A stretch of 64,000 bases of DNA, from contig CALPMT020000006.1 of the NCBI GenBank assembly GCA_943324745.2, forward strand, positions 47,794 to 111,793, given 5' to 3'. Of the stretch, positions 16,391-23,480 are shown piece by piece. The notes under the pieces are model-generated. The model was not told the DNA's origin and made no database searches. It was given only the letters and a program-made list of their open reading frames with translations. The stretch comes from Chitinophaga pinensis (lineage in GTDB: Bacteria > Bacteroidota > Bacteroidia > Flavobacteriales_D > Crocinitomicaceae). Position numbers and translations under genes: made by a program. Each line of letters opens with the position of its first letter. Positions within the stretch are counted from its first letter, which is position 1.

Positions 16391-18871
16391 TTACTCTATC
16401 ACCACTATTTTTTCTTGCACAAAGTGCTCATTCGAACTACGTAAGAAATACACTCCTTTCGAGAGTTGTAAAGCTTGGACTTTTTGATCCTCCGCTTCTT
16501 TCACATCGAATTGGTGCACCACTTTCCCTAATTCGTCAACAATTGTATAAGTCCCTATTGGTGCATTGGAAATTGTAAAATTACCTGTAGAAGGGTTAGG
16601 ATAGATGTTGATTTTAGAAATCGAACGTAACTCTATACTATTCACTCCATATTTAACACAACTCGATGTATCCTTACACCCATCTAAATCAACAATAACT
16701 GCATAATTACCATCCGTTTTTGGAGTGTATGTTTTTTCGGTATTGTTATCTAACTTAGTAGATGAATTGTCGCAATTTATCCATGTATACAAGGCATTTG
16801 CTTGTTTAACTAGGATGGATTTATTCTCCAATGAAACTGCAACATCTGGCAACACTTTAATCGTCAACTTCAAGGTAGCAATCGAATCACATCCTACTTT
16901 ATTTTTAGTGGTAAATGTATAGTCTCCACTTTGCGTGTAGTTTTTACCATTCCAGTCATAACTTCCGCAGGCGGTTTGTGTTGTGGTAGAAGTAGTCGGT
17001 TTGTTGATCGTCAACTTCAGGTTAGCAACAGAATCACATCCTACTTTATTTTTAGTGGTAAATGTATAGTCTCCACTTTGCGTGTAGTTTTTACCATTCC
17101 AGTCATAACTTCCGCAAGCGGTTTGTGTTGTTGTAGAAGTAGTCGGTTTGTTGATCGTCAACTTCAAGGTAGCAACTGAATCACAACCTGCTTTGGTAAT
17201 TGAAGCAAAAGTATATTCACCACTTTGGGTGTAGTTTTTACCATTCCAGTCAAAACTTCCGCAGGCGATCTGTGTTGTAATGGAATTACTAGGTTGGTTG
17301 ATCGTCAACTTCAAGGTTGCTATTGAATCACATCCTATTTTGTTTTTGGTGGTAAAGGTATAGTCTCCACTTTGGGTATAGTTTTTACCATTCCAGTCAT
17401 AACTTCCACAGGCGGTTTTAGTTGTTAAAGAATTAGATGGCATCAATACCTCTAATTTTATACTGTCAGATGCAGCACATCCGATTGCATCTAATCCTTT
17501 CACTGAAACTGTAGAGGTTTGCTTAGGAACAAATCTACCTGTACTATCTCTAAGTACTGACCAAACATACGTTGAGGCTCCTGTTGCTGACAATACAGTA
17601 GTATCTCCTATACACATGGTGATTTTCGAAGAAAGTACTTTAACAACTGGTAATGGAATTACTGTAACTTTAATTGCCGTTCGAGTAGCACTAATATCAC
17701 AAAGGCTATCTTGCACATAAAAAGTGGTCGTATTTTTAAGCGTATCCAAACGTAAAGTATCTCCAGTAGCTATAGCTTTACCTCCTTTTTCTTGGTTAAA
17801 CCAGGATACAATACCCGTACCTTTTGCTGTTAAAATCGCTTTTGAATTAGCACAAATTGTAGTATCCTTAGCGATTGGTGCAGGTGGTGGTGGACAAACT
17901 GTAAATAAACGTGATTCGTAATGACTCCAAACATTGGCTTCATTTTTTACACGCACAAACAACTGGTGGTCTCCGACACTTAAAGCAGGTAGTTGCATCG
18001 CGATGGTTTCAACAATATTGGTATCCGCTTTAAGTGAGAAAGCTGTTGCTTTCCCTACACCAGGATCCGTGTCTACAAACCATTCCCCAGAAACAATTTT
18101 TTTCAAACCTGCATTTGGAAGCATCGATTGATCAAATATAAATACAGGTCTAGATTCATATTGACTCCAAACACCATTTTCATTTTTTACACGTATAAAT
18201 ACATTGTGAAAACCTGGTTTTAGGTTTGAAGTTGATATTGAAATGGCTTGATTCACATCTGTACTTGCAGTTACTCCAAACCCAGTTGCTTTGCCTACTC
18301 CAGGATCTGTATCAGCAAACCATTCTCCAGCAACAATTTTTGGTGCATTTAAAGCTGTAACAGGATCGAAAATATAAATTGGTCTGGACTCATATTGACT
18401 CCAAATGCCATATTCATTTTTTACACGTATAAATACATTGTGAAAACCTGGCTTCAAATCAGTCGTTGATATAGAAATAGCCTGATTTACATCTGAACCA
18501 GTAGTTAACGCGAAGGCAGTTGCTTTCCCTACACCAGGGTCTGTATCTGCAAACCATTCTCCTGCAACAATGCTAGGTGTATTCACTGCAGTAACAGGAT
18601 CAAAAATATAGATAGGTCTAGACTCATAATTACTCCAAGTTCCATTTTCATTCTTCATACGAAGAAATAAATTATGGAACCCTGATTTCAAATTTGCCGT
18701 GGATATCGTGAGTGTTTGATTGATGTCAACACCAGGAGTTACAGAAAACGAAGTTCCTTTTCCTACTCCCAAATCCACATCAAAGAAATACTCTCCCCCA
18801 ACAATGTTTTGTGCATTGGATGCAATTGTAAAACACAGTTGAAGTAAGCATATATATAAAATGTTTTTCAT
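16391..18871 (-). CDS. T9SS-exported repeat protein (78-aa and 49-aa repeats)
   Basis: 826 aa. After the signal peptide come four repeats of 78 residues (from GEYFFDVDLGVGKGTSF, with GEWFADTDPGVGKATAF in later copies), each ending FIRVKN...WSQYESRPIYIFD. An Ig/PKD-like part follows (ICANSKAILTAKGTG, CIGDTTVLSATGAS), then four repeats of 49 residues (ACGSYDWNGKNYTQSGDYTF...GCDS), a Cys-containing module and a type A sorting domain (NIYPNPSTGNFTISN). It is the last gene of the three-gene operon led by two beta-helix proteins. Likely a surface adhesin or matrix component, by architecture only. Confidence 0.8.
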   Translation of the reverse strand: MKNILYICLLQLCFTIASNAQNIVGGEYFFDVDLGVGKGTSFSVTPGVDINQTLTISTANLKSGFHNLFLRMKNENGTWSNYESRPIYIFDPVTAVNTPSIVAGEWFADTDPGVGKATAFALTTGSDVNQAISISTTDLKPGFHNVFIRVKNEYGIWSQYESRPIYIFDPVTALNAPKIVAGEWFADTDPGVGKATGFGVTASTDVNQAISISTSNLKPGFHNVFIRVKNENGVWSQYESRPVFIFDQSMLPNAGLKKIVSGEWFVDTDPGVGKATAFSLKADTNIVETIAMQLPALSVGDHQLFVRVKNEANVWSHYESRLFTVCPPPPAPIAKDTTICANSKAILTAKGTGIVSWFNQEKGGKAIATGDTLRLDTLKNTTTFYVQDSLCDISATRTAIKVTVIPLPVVKVLSSKITMCIGDTTVLSATGASTYVWSVLRDSTGRFVPKQTSTVSVKGLDAIGCAASDSIKLEVLMPSNSLTTKTACGSYDWNGKNYTQSGDYTFTTKNKIGCDSIATLKLTINQPSNSITTQIACGSFDWNGKNYTQSGEYTFASITKAGCDSVATLKLTINKPTTSTTTQTACGSYDWNGKNYTQSGDYTFTTKNKVGCDSVANLKLTINKPTTSTTTQTACGSYDWNGKNYTQSGDYTFTTKNKVGCDSIATLKLTIKVLPDVAVSLENKSILVKQANALYTWINCDNSSTKLDNNTEKTYTPKTDGNYAVIVDLDGCKDTSSCVKYGVNSIELRSISKINIYPNPSTGNFTISNAPIGTYTIVDELGKVVHQFDVKEAEDQKVQALQLSKGVYFLRSSNEHFVQEKIVVIE
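16858..17445 (-). repeat. Four 147-bp tandem coding repeats
   Basis: Equivalent points fall at 16921, 17068, 17215 and 17362, an exact 147-bp period (49 codons). Copies one and two are nearly identical at DNA level, including silent sites, which suggests recent expansion or homogenisation. Confidence 0.9.
17880..18815 (-). repeat. Four 234-bp coding repeats
   Basis: The period is 78 codons. The two middle copies are the most alike (GEWFADTDPGVGKAT, NQAISIST, LKPGFHNVFIRVKNE), the first is more divergent (GEYFFDVDLG), and the fourth ends in a different C-terminal strand. Confidence 0.8.
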
Positions 18872-18889
18872 TTGTTGATTTTTAAAGTT

Positions 18890-19912
18890 TTATTTAGCAC
18901 TTTTCACATTTAAATCTAGCTTCAATTCATTGTTTAATGGAACTGAATAGGTTTTTAAATCCATTTTATTTATGTAGGAATTAGTTGGATACATAGTATT
19001 AGGGTATGTAGAACCAGTAAAATCACTCCAAGGATAAGTACCTCCATAAATTCCAACATCTTTACCGTCCGATCCCGCTTTTAACCCCAGTGCTTTTGGC
19101 TTTAAATGTAAGTTTGTAGAAGTGGTAACACTAGAACCATTAAAAAGATTTTGACTATTAAAAAATTCCAAGTTAAAATCTACATCCGTGTTAATGTTAT
19201 TAATAGGCAATTTTTTATATCTATCATATTGCACCACATTATTATTCAACACATTACTTTGATTGTCTAAATCTAAAGCAAAAATATAATTATTGCTCAT
19301 AATCATATAATTAGGAAATGCAAATTGATGAATATAATTATTCTTAAATACGGTAGAAGATGATGAGTTTTGATTATTTAAAGTATAAACAGATCCAATT
19401 ATATTATTACAAAACTCTGTATTTGAAAAATTTAAATTACCAATATTATTGATAATATTATTATTAAATTTAGAATTATTAATAAAAAAGGGAAAGCTTG
19501 GATTTTCAACAGAAAGCGTATTTATACTACATCGATTTATATTAATCAAATTAATGTTATTAGTTAGTATAAGGTTTTGAAAATGAACACCTGTAATCTC
19601 AGTATAATCAACATATTTTTTTCCTAATGTGATATCTCCACATTTAGCAACTTTACTAGAAGGATTAGTTTCTAATTGTAAAAGATCAATACCTTGACCA
19701 ACTAATGTGACTCTAGTATTTATCGTTACATCTCCATAAGAATATGGCGATCCCTTAAGATAAATGGTATCTCCAGAAACTGCATCATCTAATGCTAACT
19801 GTAAACTAGTATAATTTTTAGGATTATTTCCATTATTATCAACAATACGAATCATCCCAAAAGATGAGAAAGTTAGCGCGCTAAGCGCTAGTGTTAAAAG
19901 TTGTTTTTTCAT
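18890..19912 (-). CDS. Secreted right-handed beta-helix protein
   Basis: 340 aa. Signal peptide (MKKQLLTLALSALTFSSFG), then IVDNNGNNPKNYTSLQLALD and AVSGDTIYLKGSPYSYGDV, the usual opening of pectate-lyase-like beta-helix proteins, followed by Asn-rich ladders (NNNIINNIGNLNFSN). It ends with GSDGKDVGIYGGTYPWSDF, typical of these proteins in Bacteroidota. It is a paralogue of the gene just upstream (19934-20977). No sorting domain is visible: the end is short and charged (LDLNVKSAK). No catalytic residues recognised; probably structural. Confidence 0.7.
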   Translation of the reverse strand: MKKQLLTLALSALTFSSFGMIRIVDNNGNNPKNYTSLQLALDDAVSGDTIYLKGSPYSYGDVTINTRVTLVGQGIDLLQLETNPSSKVAKCGDITLGKKYVDYTEITGVHFQNLILTNNINLININRCSINTLSVENPSFPFFINNSKFNNNIINNIGNLNFSNTEFCNNIIGSVYTLNNQNSSSSTVFKNNYIHQFAFPNYMIMSNNYIFALDLDNQSNVLNNNVVQYDRYKKLPINNINTDVDFNLEFFNSQNLFNGSSVTTSTNLHLKPKALGLKAGSDGKDVGIYGGTYPWSDFTGSTYPNTMYPTNSYINKMDLKTYSVPLNNELKLDLNVKSAK

Positions 19913-19933
19913 GATATACTTATTTTTAAAAGA

Positions 19934-20977
19934 TTACTTAATAGATTTTGCTTTGATGTTTACATCGATAGATGCTTTGTTAGGAGTTTGACTAACTGTT
20001 TGTATATCCATCACATGTGGAACTTGAGGTGCTAGCCCTGGATTACTAAAGTAGGAATCTCCCCAAGGGAAAGCACCTCCATAGATACCCATATCTTTTC
20101 CATCCGTTCCTGCATTTTTACCCTTGGAACCTTCTACAAGTCGAAGATCTGTTATATCATGTGAAAAAGACTTTAACTCCGCTTTGTAATTTTTAAACGT
20201 TTCTGAAAAAGATGGTACAACAAAATTATTTCCATTCAAAATACTATTAGTACTTAACAGAGCAAGATTATCATTCTCTAAACTTACAAACAAGTTGTTT
20301 TCAAACAGATTATTTCTAAAGTTTAGTAAATTTAGACCTGTATGTTGCCAATTAATTTCAATGATTGAATTTCGAAAAGTAACATTAGAGCAAATGTATA
20401 AATTCAAAAGTATTGAGTTTGAAATAATGAAATTGTTTTTTAATATGGTTCCAATGTCGATTGTAGTTAAAACCGAATTATCAATATATAAATCAGAGAT
20501 TGTAGTGTTATTAGCATATAAAGAACAATAACAATTTCTTATTAAAATAGATGACCAAGAAACTGAAGTATTACCATTAGAATCCACACCAATTAACTGA
20601 CCTGTAACTGTTAATCTATCAAGCAGTAATTTATTAATATTACCTACTAAAATTTTACTAGCTTCGAACCCAACTAACACAGAACCACCCGCAGCAGTTT
20701 CTACTCTTACTTGATTCATAAAGGTGGTTTTTAAACTAGGTTTCATGATTCGCGCGCCATCGCCAATAATTGCTAAAGGTTTGTTTAATACAATATCACC
20801 ATAACTACTAGCCGATGCTTTGAGGTAAATGGTATCTCCAGCGTTACTATCATCAATTGCTTTCTGTAAGGAAGTATAATTACCAGGATTACTTCCATTA
20901 TTGTCTGCAATGCGTATAGTTGCAAACGAAGCGAAAGAAAGTGCAGATAATGCAAATGTTAAAAGTTGTTTTTTCAT
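19934..20977 (-). CDS. Secreted right-handed beta-helix protein
   Basis: 347 aa from the ATG at 20975-20977. An in-frame TTG nine bases earlier is less likely, because MKKQLLTFALSALSFASFA is a complete signal peptide. ADNNGSNPGNYTSLQKAIDD and AGDTIYLKASASSYGDIVL open the helix; the end has GTDGKDMGIYGGAFPWGDS and a short charged tail (IDVNIKAKSIK). Paralogue of 18890-19912, 21 bp downstream. First gene of the operon controlled by the island-type promoter at 21007-21054, facing the PAS-LuxR gene. Specific role unknown. Confidence 0.7.
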   Translation of the reverse strand: MKKQLLTFALSALSFASFATIRIADNNGSNPGNYTSLQKAIDDSNAGDTIYLKASASSYGDIVLNKPLAIIGDGARIMKPSLKTTFMNQVRVETAAGGSVLVGFEASKILVGNINKLLLDRLTVTGQLIGVDSNGNTSVSWSSILIRNCYCSLYANNTTISDLYIDNSVLTTIDIGTILKNNFIISNSILLNLYICSNVTFRNSIIEINWQHTGLNLLNFRNNLFENNLFVSLENDNLALLSTNSILNGNNFVVPSFSETFKNYKAELKSFSHDITDLRLVEGSKGKNAGTDGKDMGIYGGAFPWGDSYFSNPGLAPQVPHVMDIQTVSQTPNKASIDVNIKAKSIK

Positions 20978-21006
20978 AAAAATCAAATAAAAAGTTTAAT
21001 ATTTTA

Positions 21007-21054
21007 CAAAAATAAATGATAAAAACACACCAAAAAATAGCTATAAATGACTAT
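21007..21054 (-). promoter_or_regulatory. Island-type operator and promoter of the beta-helix operon
   Basis: In the transcribed direction: ATAGTCAT, TT, ATAGCTAT (21054-21037), 22 bp, TATTTTTG (21014-21007). The transcript should start near 21000 with a leader of about 23 nt. Confidence 0.75.
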
Positions 21055-21144
21055 AAAACTTTACTTTATAAATAAGTAAGTTAATCGAAAGAAGAGGAAC
21101 ATTTAGGCTATTTCACCTAGTTTTTCCAAAAAAAAAACTAAAAA

Positions 21145-21192
21145 ATAGCTATTTATAGCTATTTTTTTTAATGTAAGCACTAACTACTTTTG
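21145..21192 (+). promoter_or_regulatory. Island-type operator and promoter of the PAS-LuxR gene
   Basis: ATAGCTAT, TT, ATAGCTAT (21145-21162), 22 bp, TACTTTTG (21185-21192). This is the only forward-strand copy. It faces away from the operator at 21037-21054 and implies that the regulator gene belongs to its own regulon. Confidence 0.75.
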
Positions 21193-21263
21193 AATCAGAA
21201 TTAATCACTGGAAATTGACTAATTATTAGTACTAATATATTTGAATGTTTTAAGATTTTGTAG

Positions 21264-22052
21264 ATGAGAAAAAGAAAAACAGAAGAAAATGATTATCTAT
21301 CGAGTTTTATTGACAAACTACAGACAAACAAATTACGTATTGGTTTAGAGAAAGATGCATATACTCTCATAATTCAAGAATTAATTTCTCAAAATTATCC
21401 CATACCATGTGCGATGTATATGCTAAATCTTCAACAAGAAGAATTTATTTATATAAGTTCAGAGATCTCGGCGTTACTCGGATATGCACCGGAGGATTTC
21501 ACCAACTATTCCTACCAAAAATACCTAGAACTTTTTCATATAGATGATATAGCAGGTTTCAAAGGTCCTGTTTATGAAAATTTTGTCTGTTATATAAAAT
21601 CTCAGAAAAAACATGAAATACGTCAATTAAAGTTCTCCGTGAATTATCGTGTAAAGAACAAAAATGGGGAGTATATTAAAATTTTGGATCAATTTATGGT
21701 GGTAAAAACCGACAAAACCAAGAATCCAGTGATTATTTTGGGGGTTCTTTCCGATATTTCAAGCCATAAAAATGACAACAACATGGTTTTGACTATACAT
21801 AATCCTAGTTCAGAAACAAAAAAAGAGGTTAATAAATCTGTTAAACATATTTTCACAAAGAAGCCCTCCTTTACGCTTCGTCAAAAAGAAATTATTGAAT
21901 TAATTGGAAATGGATATTCTAGTAAAGAAATAGCACAACAATTAGAATTGAGTTTACATACTGTGCATGCTCACAGGCGTAAACTTTTATATAAATTCAA
22001 TTGTAAGAATACCTCTGAATTATTGAACATGTATCATTCGGAAATTTCATGA
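21264..22052 (+). CDS. PAS-LuxR transcriptional regulator, likely island regulator
   Basis: 262 aa, no signal peptide. Residues about 60-168 form a PAS domain (FIYISSEISALLGY, then VNYRVKNKNGEYIKILDQF and VIILGVLSDIS). Residues about 203-258 form a LuxR helix-turn-helix (FTLRQKEIIELIGNGYSSKE, recognition helix LSLHTVHAHRRKLLYKF). There is no receiver domain, so the signal is probably a ligand or redox cue sensed by PAS, or control is by level. It is divergent from the beta-helix operon; both carry the same operator. It is therefore the best candidate to bind ATAGCTAT pairs across the island and to regulate itself. Binding is inference. Confidence 0.85.
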   Translation: MRKRKTEENDYLSSFIDKLQTNKLRIGLEKDAYTLIIQELISQNYPIPCAMYMLNLQQEEFIYISSEISALLGYAPEDFTNYSYQKYLELFHIDDIAGFKGPVYENFVCYIKSQKKHEIRQLKFSVNYRVKNKNGEYIKILDQFMVVKTDKTKNPVIILGVLSDISSHKNDNNMVLTIHNPSSETKKEVNKSVKHIFTKKPSFTLRQKEIIELIGNGYSSKEIAQQLELSLHTVHAHRRKLLYKFNCKNTSELLNMYHSEIS

Positions 22053-22361
22053 TATTCATGCGGATATACCAAATAAATAGATCAAGAACTTTTTGTTATT
22101 CATTTTTCTAACTATTTAACCTTTTTTTACTTAAAAGTGAATATTCTATAGCTTTTTGATTGTTGTTTTGACTATCACAGACAAACTAAATAAAACATAA
22201 AAATATAATAATCAATATTTTAAACACTTTTGAAAGCATGACTAAATTAACAATAAATCTTCAGCTAAAAAAAAGCCCCAACAAGTAGCTAACTTTTTTG
22301 GGGCTTCATTCAAAAACTGAACAAATCTTTGAAATCTTTATAAAATTAATCTAAAAAGATA
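22053..22361. other. Intergenic region between converging genes
   Basis: 309 bp, very AT-rich. Apart from the leftward terminator at 22265-22306, nothing was recognised. No clear terminator follows the PAS-LuxR gene. Confidence 0.5.
22265..22306 (-). terminator. Terminator of the 22362-23108 lipoprotein gene
   Basis: Stem AAGCCCCA / TGGGGCTT around an 18-base loop; on the reverse strand it is followed by TTTTTT. Confidence 0.85.
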
Positions 22362-23108
22362 CTAGTTAATATATTCGTACTTGGTGATCCATTTTCCAGC
22401 ACCAGATAAACCATTCGTAGTAACTGTATTTCTCGTAGATTTTATCACTCGATTTTTAGAATCAAATTCGTAGGTATATTGTGTTGTAGAACTCATTGGA
22501 TTAGATCCTACGGCTACCCATTTCTGAGATTTTACAAGATTCTTTGAGTCTTTCCCCATAAAATAAATACCTCGATTTGCATTACTCAACACATTGATTT
22601 TATCTAAATAATATTCATAATTAAAATAATTACTCTTTACAATATTTTCACCCACTACTTCGAATTGAGAATTTGACGAAGACGAACCTAAACTATAACC
22701 ATCAGTAGAGTAATTTATTTGAATAGTATCGATCTTTCCAACTTGATAACTCTTTATAGCTTTCCCCTTCGAATCTAAAAGATAATTCAACGTATAATTT
22801 GGAACAGAACCATTAGATTTTTCACTGACCGTAGTAGAGATCAAATTGGCAGAAACATAGGAATAAGTAATAGAATAATAATCATTTATTCGTGAAACTA
22901 ACCTCCCTTTACTATCATACGTATAAAGTGTAATGGAAGTATCTGTGATGATACTGTCATTATAACTGTATGTTGTTTCCTTAGAAATTTTAGGAGTCGA
23001 TGAACTACTTGATGAACTAGTTGATGAATCAGAGGGTTTCGTTTCCTCTTTTTTACAGCCTACAAAAACCATTGCAAGAACGGCTGCACTTAAAATTAAT
23101 TTTTTCAT
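22362..23108 (-). CDS. YD-type lipoprotein, paralogue family
   Basis: 248 aa from the ATG at 23106-23108. The longer open frame to 23165 includes a TATTTTTG -7 candidate (23122-23129) and is unlikely to be translated. SPII signal MKKLILSAAVLAMVFVGC-KKEE is nearly identical to that of 10930-11697. The core (YEYYLDKINVLSNANRG, GKDSKNLVKS, YEFDSKNRVIKSTRNTV) marks it as a close paralogue. A 7/8 half-site (ATAGATAT, 23154-23161) lies 24 bp beyond the -7 element, so the island operator is at best decayed here. Function unknown. Confidence 0.75.
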   Translation of the reverse strand: MKKLILSAAVLAMVFVGCKKEETKPSDSSTSSSSSSSTPKISKETTYSYNDSIITDTSITLYTYDSKGRLVSRINDYYSITYSYVSANLISTTVSEKSNGSVPNYTLNYLLDSKGKAIKSYQVGKIDTIQINYSTDGYSLGSSSSNSQFEVVGENIVKSNYFNYEYYLDKINVLSNANRGIYFMGKDSKNLVKSQKWVAVGSNPMSSTTQYTYEFDSKNRVIKSTRNTVTTNGLSGAGKWITKYEYIN

Positions 23109-23222
23109 ATATTTTTTTTCACAAAAATACATGAACATTTCAAAACAAACAAGATAGATATACACAATGAGTGAACATCAACATGTATTGTATACGCAAC
23201 ATTACTTAAAAATTTAGAATCA

Positions 23223-23265
23223 TGACAATTATCAGGTTTTCATCTAATAGCCGTCAGTAATTTCG
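23223..23265 (+). promoter_or_regulatory. Crp/Fnr-type operator and promoter of the cco operon
   Basis: TGACAATTATCA (23223-23234), a TGA-N6-TCA dyad, then 23 bp, then TAATTTCG (23258-23265), a 7/8 match to TAnnTTTG. Transcription should start near 23272, 20 nt before ccoS. The hemN gene has the same arrangement with the same spacing. Oxygen-responsive Crp/Fnr proteins commonly control both genes in other bacteria. Confidence 0.6.
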
Positions 23266-23291
23266 CTGTGTAGTTTACTTTACTTTGCATC

Positions 23292-23480
23292 ATGGGAATC
23301 ATTTATATTATGTTGGTCGTGAGTTTAGTTGTTGCACTGTTCTTTTTAGGTTCTTTTTTATGGGCTATAAAAACCGGTCAGTATGAAGACGATTACACAC
23401 CATCTGTACGCATCCTATTCGAGGATGATTTAATTAGTAATAACCAAAACACAAAACAAAATGGAAGTACAAAAATTTAG
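23292..23480 (+). CDS. ccoS: cbb3 oxidase maturation protein CcoS
   Basis: 62 aa with one N-terminal transmembrane helix (IIYIMLVVSLVVALFFLGSF) followed by the family's short Trp-Ala-containing acidic tail (LWAIKTGQYEDDYTPSVRIL). CcoS is needed to insert cofactors into the cbb3 oxidase. First gene of the cco operon; it overlaps ccoNO by 20 bp. Usually it sits beside ccoI, but here it leads the structural genes, a layout I associate with Bacteroidota. Confidence 0.9.
   Translation: MGIIYIMLVVSLVVALFFLGSFLWAIKTGQYEDDYTPSVRILFEDDLISNNQNTKQNGSTKI

Noticed and set aside
16858..17445. Regularly spaced repeats that could be taken for a CRISPR array
   Set aside because: The period is 147 bp, the repeats are in frame and encode conserved protein modules inside a secreted protein.
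23122..23169. Full island operator before the 22362 lipoprotein
   Set aside because: Only one 7/8 half-site at a 24-bp gap; the second half-site is absent.
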